Made by a program: the position numbers and the translations under genes. A DNA stretch of 38,232 nucleotides from a virus, in the IMG/VR virus record IMGVR_UViG_3300023118_000017, positions 1-38,232 of that record; one strand, 5' to 3'. How positions within the stretch are numbered: the first letter of the stretch is position 1; the number at the start of each line of letters is the position of its first letter. A model generated the notes under the pieces. That model saw only the letters and a program-made list of their open reading frames with translations. It made no database searches and was not told the origin of the DNA. Of the stretch, positions 1 through 8,102 are shown piece after piece.

Positions 1-134
1 ATATCTCAGAGTATGGAACTCCGAAGACGGCTCCGCGTGGTTTTGGCCTCGCGTCTCTGCACGAGAACGAAGAGGATTTCGAGCGCGGTATTGAGATTGC
101 GATCGATCAGGCGTTGAAGGCGGCGGGGCTGTGA
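1..134 (+). CDS. Neck / head-tail connector protein, C-terminal fragment (HK97 gp10-like position)
   Basis: Only the last 43 codons are present; the first whole codon starts at base 3 and the TGA is at 132-134. The end is rich in Glu, Ile and Ala and closes with QALKAAGL. The order neck protein, tail terminator, major tail protein is fixed in siphoviruses, so position suggests the HK97 gp10-type neck protein that joins the head-closure ring to the tail. Its stop overlaps the GTG of the next gene, a translationally coupled arrangement. The assignment rests on position, because the diagnostic N-terminal part is outside the window. Confidence 0.6.
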   Translation, partial: ISEYGTPKTAPRGFGLASLHENEEDFERGIEIAIDQALKAAGL

Positions 135-559
135 GCCGTAAACATGATGCCGCGTTGGTTGCACTGACCGCCGCTCGGATGCCCAACCTGTTCCCTGGCA
201 TCGTTCCTGTTGGGTTTCAGCCTTCGCCGGGTTCTGGTCAGCCGTTCAAGCCGTACGCGGTCTTCTATAGCCAGCCTGGTACTGATCGTCAAACTCGTTT
301 GACTGGTCCCGCCCATGAGCAGAATCCGCGTTGGACGATCCATTGTGTTGGGTCGACTGCGGATCAGGCTGAGTGGGTGAATGAGCAGGTCAAGGGTGCT
401 CTGGTTGTGAATGGTTTCGGTGTGGTGCCGACTATTGCTGGTGAGAATCCTGGCCGGTTCTGGTACTCGAATCCGCAGCCTGTTGCCCGTGATGACGACT
501 CCACACCGCCACTGTTTTTTGTGGTGGCTGAGTGTGGCTTCAGATCCGAATTGATTTGA
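131..559 (+). CDS. Tail terminator protein
   Basis: A 142-residue protein starting at a GTG that overlaps the previous stop (GTGA). Size, position directly before the major tail protein, and an alternating strand/helix pattern with the stretch WTIHCVGSTADQAEWVNEQV fit the tail terminator (lambda gpU / gp17-like) family. That family forms the hexameric ring that stops tail-tube growth and docks the tail to the head. No catalytic motif is expected. Codons favour T and G in third position, like the rest of the structural block. The family is inferred from size and context rather than from a diagnostic motif. Confidence 0.7.
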   Translation: MSRKHDAALVALTAARMPNLFPGIVPVGFQPSPGSGQPFKPYAVFYSQPGTDRQTRLTGPAHEQNPRWTIHCVGSTADQAEWVNEQVKGALVVNGFGVVPTIAGENPGRFWYSNPQPVARDDDSTPPLFFVVAECGFRSELI

Positions 560-584
560 CAACTCCGAACTGAAAGGTGAGCTG

Positions 585-806
585 ATGCCCACATATAAGA
601 GCGCGTATGGCACCGAGACGGTCGATGTCTATCCGAAGAATGTTGAGGCGTACGAGGCGGCTGGCTGGCAGCCCGTAGAGGTTGAATCTACGCCGACCCG
701 TAGGGCTAAGTCCGCCCCGAGGAAAAGCGCGGCTAAGCCGAAGGCGAAGCCCGTTGCCCAGCCGGACCCCACTCCCGATCCGACTCCCGAAACGCCGTCC
801 GAATAG
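585..806 (+). CDS. Small protein of unknown function between tail terminator and major tail gene
   Basis: A 73-residue protein with a good ribosome-binding site (AAAGGTGA) before the ATG. The first 33 residues form a compact segment (YKSAYGTETVDVYPKN, then EAYEAAGW). The rest is a low-complexity Lys/Ala/Pro tail ending in repeated DPTP units. Small proteins with this build occur at this position in other actinophage genomes, but I know of no function. The basic, disordered C-terminus could bind nucleic acid or decorate the head or neck; that is speculation. A terminator follows at 824-850. Confidence 0.65.
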   Translation: MPTYKSAYGTETVDVYPKNVEAYEAAGWQPVEVESTPTRRAKSAPRKSAAKPKAKPVAQPDPTPDPTPETPSE

Positions 807-823
807 TCGGCACAAAGCAGATC

Positions 824-850
824 AGACCTCACCTCGTGGGGTCTTTTTTT
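824..850 (+). terminator. Intrinsic terminator between small ORF and major tail gene
   Basis: A 9-bp stem (AGACCTCAC with CGTGGGGTCT, one G-T pair) has a 3-nt loop and is followed by seven T residues. It lies about 80 bp before the major tail gene, inside what would otherwise be a continuous late operon. Confidence 0.85.
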
Positions 851-928
851 ATGCCCGAAAAGTCTTCCGCCACTTCCCTGTGACGGTTATCGCCCCGGCC
901 AATCGGGGTCCAAACGAAGGAGAACCCC

Positions 929-1423
929 TTGGCCCTTGAAAATGTGCCAGCGTCTATCGCCGCGGATGGAAACTTCCGCATCACTGCAGTCCCGTCTGGC
1001 GCGAATGCGCTGTCGGTTGCCATCCTCACGGGTGGTACTGCTGTCCCGCTCACCTATGGTTTCACCCCGTCTGGTTTCAACCGGAACATCACTGAGAACT
1101 CGGTTGATGACCCGCGTCTGACGCTCAAGCAGGTTCTGTCGCGTCCTGGTACGTCGACTGAGGTGTATGAGGTTCAGTACGTCGATTCGGTGGATACCAA
1201 GTCGGCGAAGGTGAACTTGGTTGAGGGCACTGCTTGGTCGCTGAACATGCGTTACGGCGTCGACAATGCGACCGTGCTGACGGTCGGTCAGAAGGCTGAT
1301 GTGGCGTCGATCGTGTGCGGAAAGCAGCGTCGTGACGCTCCGACCGCGAACGGTCTGCAGACGATCAGCCAGACCCTCTACGTGACGGCTCCGACCGTGA
1401 CGGATGCGGTTCTCGTAGCGTAA
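929..1423 (+). CDS. Major tail protein
   Basis: A 164-residue protein with a TTG start preceded by AAGGAG (917-922) at good spacing. It begins ALENVPASIAADGNF and is rich in Val, Thr and Ser with predicted beta strands, as expected for the tube-forming major tail protein of siphoviruses. It sits between the tail terminator and the G/G-T chaperone pair, the canonical place. Transcription must either read through the terminator at 824-850 or start downstream of it; no convincing promoter is visible in the 78-bp gap. A 13-bp hairpin follows at 1431-1466. The call rests on order and fold type. Confidence 0.85.
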   Translation: MALENVPASIAADGNFRITAVPSGANALSVAILTGGTAVPLTYGFTPSGFNRNITENSVDDPRLTLKQVLSRPGTSTEVYEVQYVDSVDTKSAKVNLVEGTAWSLNMRYGVDNATVLTVGQKADVASIVCGKQRRDAPTANGLQTISQTLYVTAPTVTDAVLVA

Positions 1424-1430
1424 CCAGACC

Positions 1431-1483
1431 CCGTGCACGCCTGTTTCCACCGGCAGGCGTGCACGGTCTTACCTCCGGTGGAA
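1431..1483 (+). promoter_or_regulatory. 13-bp hairpin whose loop complements the sequence beside the chaperone RBS
   Basis: CCGTGCACGCCTG (1431-1443) and CAGGCGTGCACGG (1454-1466) form a perfect 13-bp stem with a 10-nt loop. Nine loop bases, TTCCACCGG (1445-1453), are perfectly complementary to CCGGTGGAA at 1475-1483, which ends 5 nt before the GGAGG at 1488-1492. The hairpin lacks a proper T-tract (TCTT only), so it may be a weak terminator, an RNA-stability element or a translational switch. Confidence 0.7.
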
Positions 1484-1496
1484 CGGTGGAGGAAAC

Positions 1497-1907
1497 ATGA
1501 CTGATTTTGATGAGTTGCTTGCGAGGGCGCAGGCGAAAGAAGTTGCCGTTGAACAGCTCGAGGTGGTTGTCGCCGGCGAGGTTGTGACGCTCGAGTTCAC
1601 TGAGGTTCCGACTTCGGTGTGGTCCCGAATTACGGTGAAGCACCCACCTCGGGCGGATGTGCCAATTGATCGCACCTTCCAGTACAACTACCACGCCGCT
1701 TCTGAAGAATCGCTTGTCGAGTACGCGACCCGCGTTGAGGGTGACGAGCGGGTGAAGATGTCCGCCGAACAGTGGGCTGCCCTGCTTGGGGTCCTGTCCT
1801 CGTGGGATCGCAGTCGTCTGTTCGATGTGGTGTGGGGCATGAATGAGTGGGAGCCCTACCAGCGGACGCAGGATGCAAAAAAAGCCTCCGCCCGCGCCTC
1901 GAAGTAG
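1497..1907 (+). CDS. Tail assembly chaperone, short form (G-type)
   Basis: A 136-residue protein with GGAGG before the ATG. It begins TDFDELLARAQ and is acidic and helical with short strands (VTLEFTEVPTSVW), as in the G proteins that coat the tape measure during tail assembly. The final codons run through a seven-A tract (1877-1883), at which ribosomes can slip -1 to make the longer G-T product. Zero-frame translation ends at TAG 1905-1907. Position between major tail protein and tape measure is diagnostic. The leader carries the unusual hairpin at 1431-1483. Confidence 0.9.
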   Translation: MTDFDELLARAQAKEVAVEQLEVVVAGEVVTLEFTEVPTSVWSRITVKHPPRADVPIDRTFQYNYHAASEESLVEYATRVEGDERVKMSAEQWAALLGVLSSWDRSRLFDVVWGMNEWEPYQRTQDAKKASARASK

Positions 1908-2299
1908 TCGCGGGCCTAGCTCGCGAGCTGGGTAAGAGTGTTGCCCAGTTGCAGGGTTGGACGCCGAAGACGATCACGAAGGTGCATCGTGACGATGATG
2001 GCCGTGTCATTGGCTGGGAGACGTTCACCGAATCCGAGTGGACGACCGAGCAGGTTGACTTGCTGCTGGCTTCCCGCGAGCTCGAGCAGGAACGCGGGCC
2101 GCATGGTGTCCCCATGTCTGAGGCCACAGACCCGGCCAACCAGTTTGCGTATTACGGCGATGAGCCGATCACTGACTGGGTGAAGAAGGCGCAACTCGAT
2201 AAAGAGGACGCCTACAGGAAGAAGCACCATTCGGAGACGAGCCCGGTGAATATGAATGGGCTGATTTTCCCGGTGAAGAAGCGGGACGTTACTGGCTGA
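1497..2299 (+). CDS. Tail assembly chaperone, -1 frameshift product (G-T type)
   Basis: Read 1497-1883, then resume at base 1883 in the -1 frame to TGA 2297-2299. The two frames overlap across the slippery heptamer A-AAA-AAA (1877-1883), whose phase is correct for tandem -1 slippage on GCA AAA AAA. The T-part adds about 139 residues, starting SLRPRLEVVAGLAREL and ending PVKKRDVTG. In lambda and most siphoviruses the G-T fusion links the G-coated tape measure to the tube subunits. The downstream frame has no good start of its own: the first ATG, at 1847, lies upstream of the slip and has no usable RBS. The stop overlaps the end of the convergent minus-strand gene at 2289. Confidence 0.9.
1877..1915 (+). 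promoter_or_regulatory. Programmed -1 frameshift site with stem-loop
   Basis: The slippery site is A-AAA-AAA at 1877-1883. After a 6-nt spacer, GCCCGCG (1890-1896) pairs with CGCGGGC (1909-1915) to form a 7-bp all-GC stem with a 12-nt loop that contains the zero-frame stop codon. Heptamer phase, spacer length and stem are the standard parts of a stimulated -1 frameshift signal. Confidence 0.85.
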
Positions 2300-2522
2300 G
2301 GTCGCGTCGTCGGCGCTGGATTCCAAAGATCAGTAACGCCGCCCCGCCGCCACCGAATAGCAGCAGGCCGAATACGTGCCCTGCGGTCGCGGGGCCGTCT
2401 CCCACGGCTATTGATGCTGGTGTCGCGATCAGATGCAGCAAGCCAAACAGCATTAGCACGATGCCGGCGATTATCCCGACGAGTGCCCATGCCGAGCTTT
2501 TCGTAGTTCCCCCTGAAGTCAT
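2289..2522 (-). CDS. Small two-TM membrane protein, minus-strand moron
   Basis: A 77-residue protein coded against the late operon, between the tail chaperones and the tape measure. Two hydrophobic segments (about residues 13-33, with ALVGIIAGIVLMLFG, and 48-66, with HVFGLLLFGGGGAALLIFG) are followed by a basic RRRR end, so both termini are probably cytoplasmic. The ATG lies six bases after a TAAGAT box and has no ribosome-binding site, so the mRNA is probably leaderless. Its last 11 bp overlap the convergent chaperone gene. Independent transcription, opposite strand and membrane build fit a prophage-expressed gene such as a superinfection-exclusion factor. That role is inferred, and no family is recognised. 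Confidence 0.7.
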   Translation of the reverse strand: MTSGGTTKSSAWALVGIIAGIVLMLFGLLHLIATPASIAVGDGPATAGHVFGLLLFGGGGAALLIFGIQRRRRDLSQ

Positions 2523-2528
2523 GCGCTG

Positions 2529-2557
2529 ATCTTACGGTCGCGCACCACACAACTAAA
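2529..2557 (-). promoter_or_regulatory. Leaderless promoter of the 2289-2522 gene
   Basis: On the minus strand, TTTAGT (2557-2552), 17 bp, TAAGAT (2534-2529), then six bases to the ATG at 2522. TGCGC and GCGCA arms flank the -10 box, the second arm abutting the start codon. The -35 match is poor; the -10 and its distance to ATG match four other accessory genes in the window. Confidence 0.6.
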
Positions 2558-2574
2558 TAGCCCGGAGGTGCTCT

Positions 2575-5397
2575 GTGACCGATCGGGTAGTCAAAGTAAG
2601 TCTTCAGGCGACCGTATCTAACTACATCGCCAACATGGAGGCGGCGTCTAAGTCCACCAAAAAGGTGGAGCAGACCCTTGAGGCGCAGAAGGCCGCGTCG
2701 ATTGAGGCGGCCCGTAAGCAGGGTGAGGCCGCGGCAACTCTTGGCCGCGGCGTTCTGGCGTTCGGTGCCGTGGCTGCGGCTGGTGTCGCTATCGCCATTG
2801 CGAAGTTCAGCGAGTTCGACGCGGCAATGTCCGAGGTGCAGGCTTCGACGCACGAAACCGAAGTCAACATGCAGCGGTTGCGTGACGCGGCTATCGATGC
2901 GGGTGGGCGCACCGTGTTCTCCGCTACTGAGGCTGCGAATGCGATTGATGAGCTGGCGAAGGCTGGCCTGTCAACTGCTGACATTCTCGGTGGCGCGCTC
3001 GACGGGGCCCTGTCCCTGGCTTCGGCTGGTGGTTTGGATGTTGCGGATGCGGCATCCATTGCTGCCACCGCTCTGACTCAGTTCAAGCTCAAGGGTGAGG
3101 ATGTCCCGCACGTTGCTGACCTTTTGGCTGCTGGTGCTGGTAAGGCGCAGGGTTCGGTTGAGGATCTGTCTCAGGCTCTCAATCAGGGTGGTCTTGTTGC
3201 GTCGCAGGCGGGTTTCTCGATTGAGGAAACGACTGGTGTTCTGGCGGCGTTCGCGTCGGCCGGCCTGAAGGGCTCAGACGCTGGAACGTCTTTGAAGACT
3301 GCCATTTTGGCTCTCCAGTCGCCAAGCACTAAGGCTGCCGCGACGATGGATCAGTACGGCATTTCTGTCTATGACTCCAACGGGCAGATGAAGTCGTTCT
3401 CTCAGATCGCTGAGGTTCTGAAGACGAAGCTTGGTGGGCTGACTGCTGAGCAGCGTAACTCTGCTCTGGCGACGATCTTTGGCACGGATGCTGTTCGTTC
3501 TGCCGGTGTTCTGTACTCCAACGGTGGTAAGGGCATCGATGAGTGGAACAAAAAGGTCAATGATTCCGGTTATGCGGCTGAGACTGCACGTCTGAAGCTC
3601 GACAATCTCAAGGGTGATCTCGAGCAGCTTGGTGGTGCGATCGATACCGGGCTGATCCAGTCCGGCTCCGGGGCGAACGATGTCCTGCGCGGTCTTGTGC
3701 AGGGAGTCACCGGGTTTGCCAACGGGATCGGTTCACTGCCCGCACCGCTGCTCGCCACAGGTCTGGGCATCACGGCTGTTGTCGCCGCCACTGCGCTTAT
3801 GGGTGGCGGCTTCCTTGCCGTCGTGCCGAAGGTCGCTGCCGCGAAGGTTGCGCTGTCTGACCTGAACGTTTCGGGCAAGACTCTTGCGGCAGGCTTCGGT
3901 AAGGGTGGTGCTGTTCTTGCGGCGCTCACCCTGTTCAGTGTCGGCGTTGCCGGCGCTGGATCGACTGCCGAGCTCACCACGGATCAGCTTTCGAAGCTGA
4001 ACGCGGCGACCAAAGCGGGCGGGCTGAAGGAACTAAACGATCAGTTCAAGTCCACCGATGAGCGTGCAATCAACGCGTCGTCTGGTGTCTCTGGGTTCCG
4101 TGATGCGCTTGACGCTCTGACTTCTAGCGATTTCTCGAAGAACTTGCAGGGCAACAAGAATGTCGGCGGGTTCTTTGACTCGATCACGTTCGGTGCCGCG
4201 AATGTGTCGGGCGAGCTGAAGAAGTTTGAGGCGCAGTTCAAGCAGATGGGAACTACGCTCGCGTCGACCGCCAGCGAGGACTTCCCGAGCGCCGTTGAGC
4301 AATTCAACAAGTATGTGAAGGCGGCTGGTGGCGGCAAGGAAGCCACCAAGCAGCTTCTCGAGGCGATGCCCGACTATGGTGCGGCACTGCGCGACCTGGC
4401 GGCAGAGCAGGGCAAGACGCTGACGGAGCAGCAGCTTCTCAACCTGGCAACGGGCAAGGGTGCGCTGGCTCATCAGTTGGCACGGGATGCTGCCGCGAAA
4501 GACACCGAAGCGGTCGTCGATTTAGGCGAGTCTGCTGAGAGCGCCCAGAAGAACGTCGACTCGCTTGCGGAATCGATCAAGGGGTTCGGCTCTGCGCAGC
4601 TCGATGTGAATTCGACTCAGCGTGAGTTCCAGGCTGCAATCGATGAGGCGTCGCAGTCTCTGGCGGACAACGGCAAAACGCTTGATATCAACACTGAAGC
4701 GGGCCGGGCCAATCAAGCCTCGCTGGATGGCATTGCGGAGAAAGCTCTCGCTGCGGCGGCTGCGATTGTTGAGCAGACCAAGGGCCAGGACAACGGCACT
4801 GCCGCAATTCAGGCTGGCCGCGAAGCTCTGATTGCGCAGTTGGCGCAGTACGGGATTACCGGCCAAGCGGCGGAAGATTACGCGAACAACGTTGGGCTTA
4901 TCCCCGGCAACGTGACTACAACGATCGGTTTCGTCGGAATTGACGCAGCCATTGCAGAGGCCGATCGCGTGAAAGCGGCTATCGCATCTATCCAACGCAA
5001 TATCGACATTGCGGTGAAGATCAACGGTGCGCAGAACTTGGCGACTACTGGTGGCCTGAAGGTTGGGTTCGCGTCTGGTGGTTACACCGGTGACGCTCCC
5101 ACTGGCGCTGCGGTTGGTGTCGTCCACGGTCGCGAGTGGGTGTCGAAGGCATCCACTGTGGCGATTCCGGAGAACCGTCGTGCTCTCGAGTACATGCATG
5201 CGGGTGGTGTGATTCGTGGTTATGCGGGTGGTGGGTTTGTGCAGCCGCAGTATGCGCGTCCGTCTTATGGCGGTGGCTCAGGTTCGGCGGTTGTTGGTCG
5301 CGGTGATGTGAATGCGTCTTTTCAGATCAATGAAGTGTCGGACACGGTTGGTACCGCGAACGCTGTGGTGCGTCGATTGAAAGCGTTGGCGAGCTGA
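2575..5397 (+). CDS. Tape measure protein
   Basis: At 940 residues this is the longest gene in the window, with a GTG start after CGGAGGTG. The N-terminal third matches the TP901-type tape-measure pattern: helical, with a hydrophobic stretch near residues 55-75 (GVLAFGAVAAAGVAIAIAKF), then FDAAMSEVQAST and repeated Ala/Gly-rich helices. Further hydrophobic segments (ITAVVAATALMGGGFLAV; AVLAALTLFSVGVAGA) would serve the membrane-channel step of DNA ejection. The C-terminus is Gly/Tyr-rich. Its length sets tail length: about 940 residues predicts roughly 140 nm at the usual 0.15 nm per residue. It ends in a TGATG overlap with the next gene. No peptidase motif was seen. Confidence 0.95.
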   Translation: MTDRVVKVSLQATVSNYIANMEAASKSTKKVEQTLEAQKAASIEAARKQGEAAATLGRGVLAFGAVAAAGVAIAIAKFSEFDAAMSEVQASTHETEVNMQRLRDAAIDAGGRTVFSATEAANAIDELAKAGLSTADILGGALDGALSLASAGGLDVADAASIAATALTQFKLKGEDVPHVADLLAAGAGKAQGSVEDLSQALNQGGLVASQAGFSIEETTGVLAAFASAGLKGSDAGTSLKTAILALQSPSTKAAATMDQYGISVYDSNGQMKSFSQIAEVLKTKLGGLTAEQRNSALATIFGTDAVRSAGVLYSNGGKGIDEWNKKVNDSGYAAETARLKLDNLKGDLEQLGGAIDTGLIQSGSGANDVLRGLVQGVTGFANGIGSLPAPLLATGLGITAVVAATALMGGGFLAVVPKVAAAKVALSDLNVSGKTLAAGFGKGGAVLAALTLFSVGVAGAGSTAELTTDQLSKLNAATKAGGLKELNDQFKSTDERAINASSGVSGFRDALDALTSSDFSKNLQGNKNVGGFFDSITFGAANVSGELKKFEAQFKQMGTTLASTASEDFPSAVEQFNKYVKAAGGGKEATKQLLEAMPDYGAALRDLAAEQGKTLTEQQLLNLATGKGALAHQLARDAAAKDTEAVVDLGESAESAQKNVDSLAESIKGFGSAQLDVNSTQREFQAAIDEASQSLADNGKTLDINTEAGRANQASLDGIAEKALAAAAAIVEQTKGQDNGTAAIQAGREALIAQLAQYGITGQAAEDYANNVGLIPGNVTTTIGFVGIDAAIAEADRVKAAIASIQRNIDIAVKINGAQNLATTGGLKVGFASGGYTGDAPTGAAVGVVHGREWVSKASTVAIPENRRALEYMHAGGVIRGYAGGGFVQPQYARPSYGGGSGSAVVGRGDVNASFQINEVSDTVGTANAVVRRLKALAS

Positions 5398-6230
5398 TGG
5401 CATTCCAGGCACTTATCGGAACGCTGGATGTGACCGCGCTCGAGGCTTCCGGTGTGCAGTGGTCGACTGCCGAGATGGAGGGCATGGGGGCGTCCGGTTC
5501 GACGCTGCAGGTTGTTCAGAAGCCGCGGCAGTCGGGTGGTTGGGCTGGGGATGCATTCAGCACCCCGGCCCATTACGTCCTGTCGGGGCTGGTGGCGGCG
5601 ACGTCGCAGGATCTTCTGACGAATGCCCGCGACCGACTGATTGCAGCCGCGTCGTTGTCGGGCACCGTGCTGCAGGTCACTGAGGCGTCGAAGGTATGGA
5701 CGTCGGTTGTGCGCCGTGAGGATGAGGTGATCTTCACCTACATCACTGATGTTGTGGCGTCATGGTCGGTGCAGTTCGTTGCTGTTGACCCGCGCAAGTT
5801 TGGTCTGCCTTTGACGGGTTCGACGTTTCTGCCGTCTGCTTCTGGTGGTTTGACGGTTCCGTTTACGGTGCCGTTTGCGATCAATTCGACGGTGGTGTCT
5901 GGGCAGGTGTCGTTGACGAATCCGGGTAATGCTCCGGGTCGTGTGGTGATCCGTTTGGATGGTCCGTTGGTTGGTCCGCAGGTTACTCATTCGGGTTCTG
6001 CGTTGCCACTCACGTTTGCGAGTTCGCTTGTGTTGGGGGCTGGTGAGTGGTTGACGGTTGATATGGATCGTCGGACTGCGTTGGCGAATGATCAGGCGTC
6101 TCGTAACTCGACGATTACGTCTCGTGGTTGGTCGTCGTTTGATCCGGGTCCGAATACGTGGTCGTTTACGGCGACTGGTTATAACGCTCTTTCGAAGATG
6201 ACTGTCACGGCTTACCCGGCGTCTCTGTAG
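5397..6230 (+). CDS. Distal tail (Dit-like) / minor tail protein
   Basis: A 277-residue protein whose ATG overlaps the tape-measure stop. The first half (SGVQWSTAEMEGMGA, then AHYVLSGLVAATSQ) and the run VVASWSVQFVAVDPRKFG, followed by a second beta-rich half with LTNPGNAPGRVVIRLDGP and a late SFTATGY, match the two-domain layout of siphovirus distal tail proteins. Those have an N-terminal ring-forming domain and a galectin-like C-terminal domain. Being first after the tape measure is the expected Dit position. It probably forms the hexameric hub at the tail tip. Codons are strongly T/G-ending. Confidence 0.85.
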   Translation: MAFQALIGTLDVTALEASGVQWSTAEMEGMGASGSTLQVVQKPRQSGGWAGDAFSTPAHYVLSGLVAATSQDLLTNARDRLIAAASLSGTVLQVTEASKVWTSVVRREDEVIFTYITDVVASWSVQFVAVDPRKFGLPLTGSTFLPSASGGLTVPFTVPFAINSTVVSGQVSLTNPGNAPGRVVIRLDGPLVGPQVTHSGSALPLTFASSLVLGAGEWLTVDMDRRTALANDQASRNSTITSRGWSSFDPGPNTWSFTATGYNALSKMTVTAYPASL

Positions 6231-6285
6231 CTCTTTCTCTCTTCCATCTATGGCCGCGGTGACGCGGTGTCTAAGGAGTTCCGTC

Positions 6286-7269
6286 ATGGCTGGAACTGGT
6301 GTTGTGTGGCCTGTTGATGCGGTGTCTGGTGCGCCGTCGTATACGGGGCGGATGTTGCGGAATACGCAGGCTCCGTTTTTGGCGGGTGCGACTGCCGCCC
6401 GTCCGTTGGGTGCCATTTCGGGTGTTCGTCCGGGGACACCGAATGTGGTGTCTGCTACGTCGACCCTGTATACGGTTACCCCGTTTGCGGGGATTATCGA
6501 CCTCGAGGCTGCAGCCATTTCTGGTCCGTATGCGTTTGCGTTCAATGCGAATGTGACGGGTGCGGTGACGGCAGCTTCAGGGTCGATCGCCCGCAAGGAC
6601 ATCGTGTATGTCCAGATCAATGACAACGCTGAGGGTGATGGCACTGCCGGCACCCCGAATATCAAGATCGACTATCTGGCGGGCACAGTTGCTTCTACCG
6701 CACCGGCCGCACCTGCCCGGTCGTTTGTCATTGCGGAGATCAATGTCCCGGTTTCGGGTGGTGGGTCACCGACTGTCACATGGGTTGCCCCGTATTCGGT
6801 CGCTGCGGGCGCTATCCAGCCAATCCCGTCGTCTTCCGCTTACCCGGCAAGCCCATCCGCTGGTGTCGCCGTGTGGGACCAGACCACCAAGGCGCTGGCG
6901 ATCCATGACGGAACGCAGTGGACAGGTGGGGCGTGGACTAACGGCACCTTGGCTGCTGGTTGGTCTTCGGGTGGTTCAGCAGGTGGCGGCACGTTCTGGG
7001 CACCATTCCGGTACCGGCTGAACGCTCTGGGCGAGGTAGAGATTCAGGGGCAGATCACCCCACCTGCAGCAGTAGCACCGTCCGCGGTGTTCTTCACCTT
7101 GCCGACTGGGTTCCGTCCGGCTGGGCAGCTTGAGTTCCCCTGCTCGATCAACACCAACGCAGGTCGAACTCTTGCCGGTTGTCAGATCACCGCGGCGGGG
7201 CAGATGTCGTTCTCCGCCGGGTCGATTCAGAACGTCAACCTTGGGCAGATCGTGTTCGCCACCACCTAG
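6286..7269 (+). CDS. Minor tail protein (tail tip / baseplate)
   Basis: A 327-residue protein with AAGGAG at 6271-6276 before the ATG. It starts AGTGVVWPVDAVSGAPSYTGR. The central part carries AVWDQTTKALAIHDGTQW, which resembles short surface-binding repeats in tail proteins, and the C-terminal part (FRYRLNALGEVEIQGQI, then FFTLPTGFRP) resembles the head-binding or tip segments of phage adhesins. No enzymatic motif was found. It probably belongs to the tail-tip complex between Dit and the endolysin gene. It is the last gene with T/G-ending codon use; the next gene switches sharply to C/A-ending codons. Confidence 0.75.
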   Translation: MAGTGVVWPVDAVSGAPSYTGRMLRNTQAPFLAGATAARPLGAISGVRPGTPNVVSATSTLYTVTPFAGIIDLEAAAISGPYAFAFNANVTGAVTAASGSIARKDIVYVQINDNAEGDGTAGTPNIKIDYLAGTVASTAPAAPARSFVIAEINVPVSGGGSPTVTWVAPYSVAAGAIQPIPSSSAYPASPSAGVAVWDQTTKALAIHDGTQWTGGAWTNGTLAAGWSSGGSAGGGTFWAPFRYRLNALGEVEIQGQITPPAAVAPSAVFFTLPTGFRPAGQLEFPCSINTNAGRTLAGCQITAAGQMSFSAGSIQNVNLGQIVFATT

Positions 7270-7277
7270 GAGCCCAC

Positions 7278-8099
7278 ATGCCATCCCTAGTTCAAATCCC
7301 CTGGCAGCCCACAATCTGGCTGACCCCACGAACACTAGACCGCCTCAACGACGCATCCCACAGGCTCGGCAGGAACATCTACCTCAACGGGGCGGACGCT
7401 GGCTGGCGATCCTACGACCGGCAGAAATATCTGTGGGACATCAACGGCCATAACCCGGCCAAGGCAAACAACCCCGACATTGGGCAACGAGCCCACATGA
7501 AAGGTGGCGGGCTGGACGTCCCCGTCGATGCGGCCACACGCAAAGCAATGAAAGACGCTGGCTTCCGACCGGATGCGAACGAAGCGTGGCACTGGAACGA
7601 CCCGGACATTGCGTTCATGCCCATCATCCGCACCAACCCGGCAGTGGCTGGCGGGACCAGTGTCCCGATTACCGCAGACCAGCCCGCACCCCCCAAACCG
7701 AAAGGGCAGGACATGTTCCTCATCCAAGTTGCTGAAGATGGCGAAGTTGACCTCGTAACCGATCGGGGCATTATCCGCATCCAGCAGGCGTCACACCGTG
7801 ACCTGTTTCTGCGGATGTTCGCCAAGTTCCCCGACATTGAGGTGTTCGCTGGCCCGCAGCGGGACATCATCACCGGGTATCTGGCGGGGGTTGGCAGTGC
7901 AGACCAGGCCGCGATTCTGACTGCGTTGGGGAAGATCGGAACTGTTGACACGGTGCCGATCGTGAAAGCGGTAGTTGCTGCAGTGAAAGGTAGCGGGGCG
8001 ACGATCACCGATGAGAACATCACCGCCATCGCGAACGCTGTCGATGCTCAGCTTGCGGACAACTTCAGCAAGCTCGAGCTGAAAAACCAGCTCAAGTAA
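7278..8099 (+). CDS. Endolysin, M15 (VanY / L-Ala-D-Glu type) peptidase
   Basis: A 273-residue protein with AGGAG before the ATG. Residues 25-110 show the zinc peptidase M15 pattern: NGADAGWRSYDRQ (R44, S45), then H73 in AHMKGGGLDV with D80, and WHW at 104-106 giving the third ligand H105. Such enzymes cut the peptide stems of peptidoglycan. A proline-rich linker (about 130-145) is followed by a helical C-terminal part (145-273) that probably binds the cell wall or multimerises. It lies among minor tail genes, about 2.5 kb before the holin candidates, an arrangement seen in several actinophages. Codon use is C/A-ending, unlike the genes to its left. Confidence 0.85.
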   Translation: MPSLVQIPWQPTIWLTPRTLDRLNDASHRLGRNIYLNGADAGWRSYDRQKYLWDINGHNPAKANNPDIGQRAHMKGGGLDVPVDAATRKAMKDAGFRPDANEAWHWNDPDIAFMPIIRTNPAVAGGTSVPITADQPAPPKPKGQDMFLIQVAEDGEVDLVTDRGIIRIQQASHRDLFLRMFAKFPDIEVFAGPQRDIITGYLAGVGSADQAAILTALGKIGTVDTVPIVKAVVAAVKGSGATITDENITAIANAVDAQLADNFSKLELKNQLK

Positions 8100-8102
8100 C
8101 TG

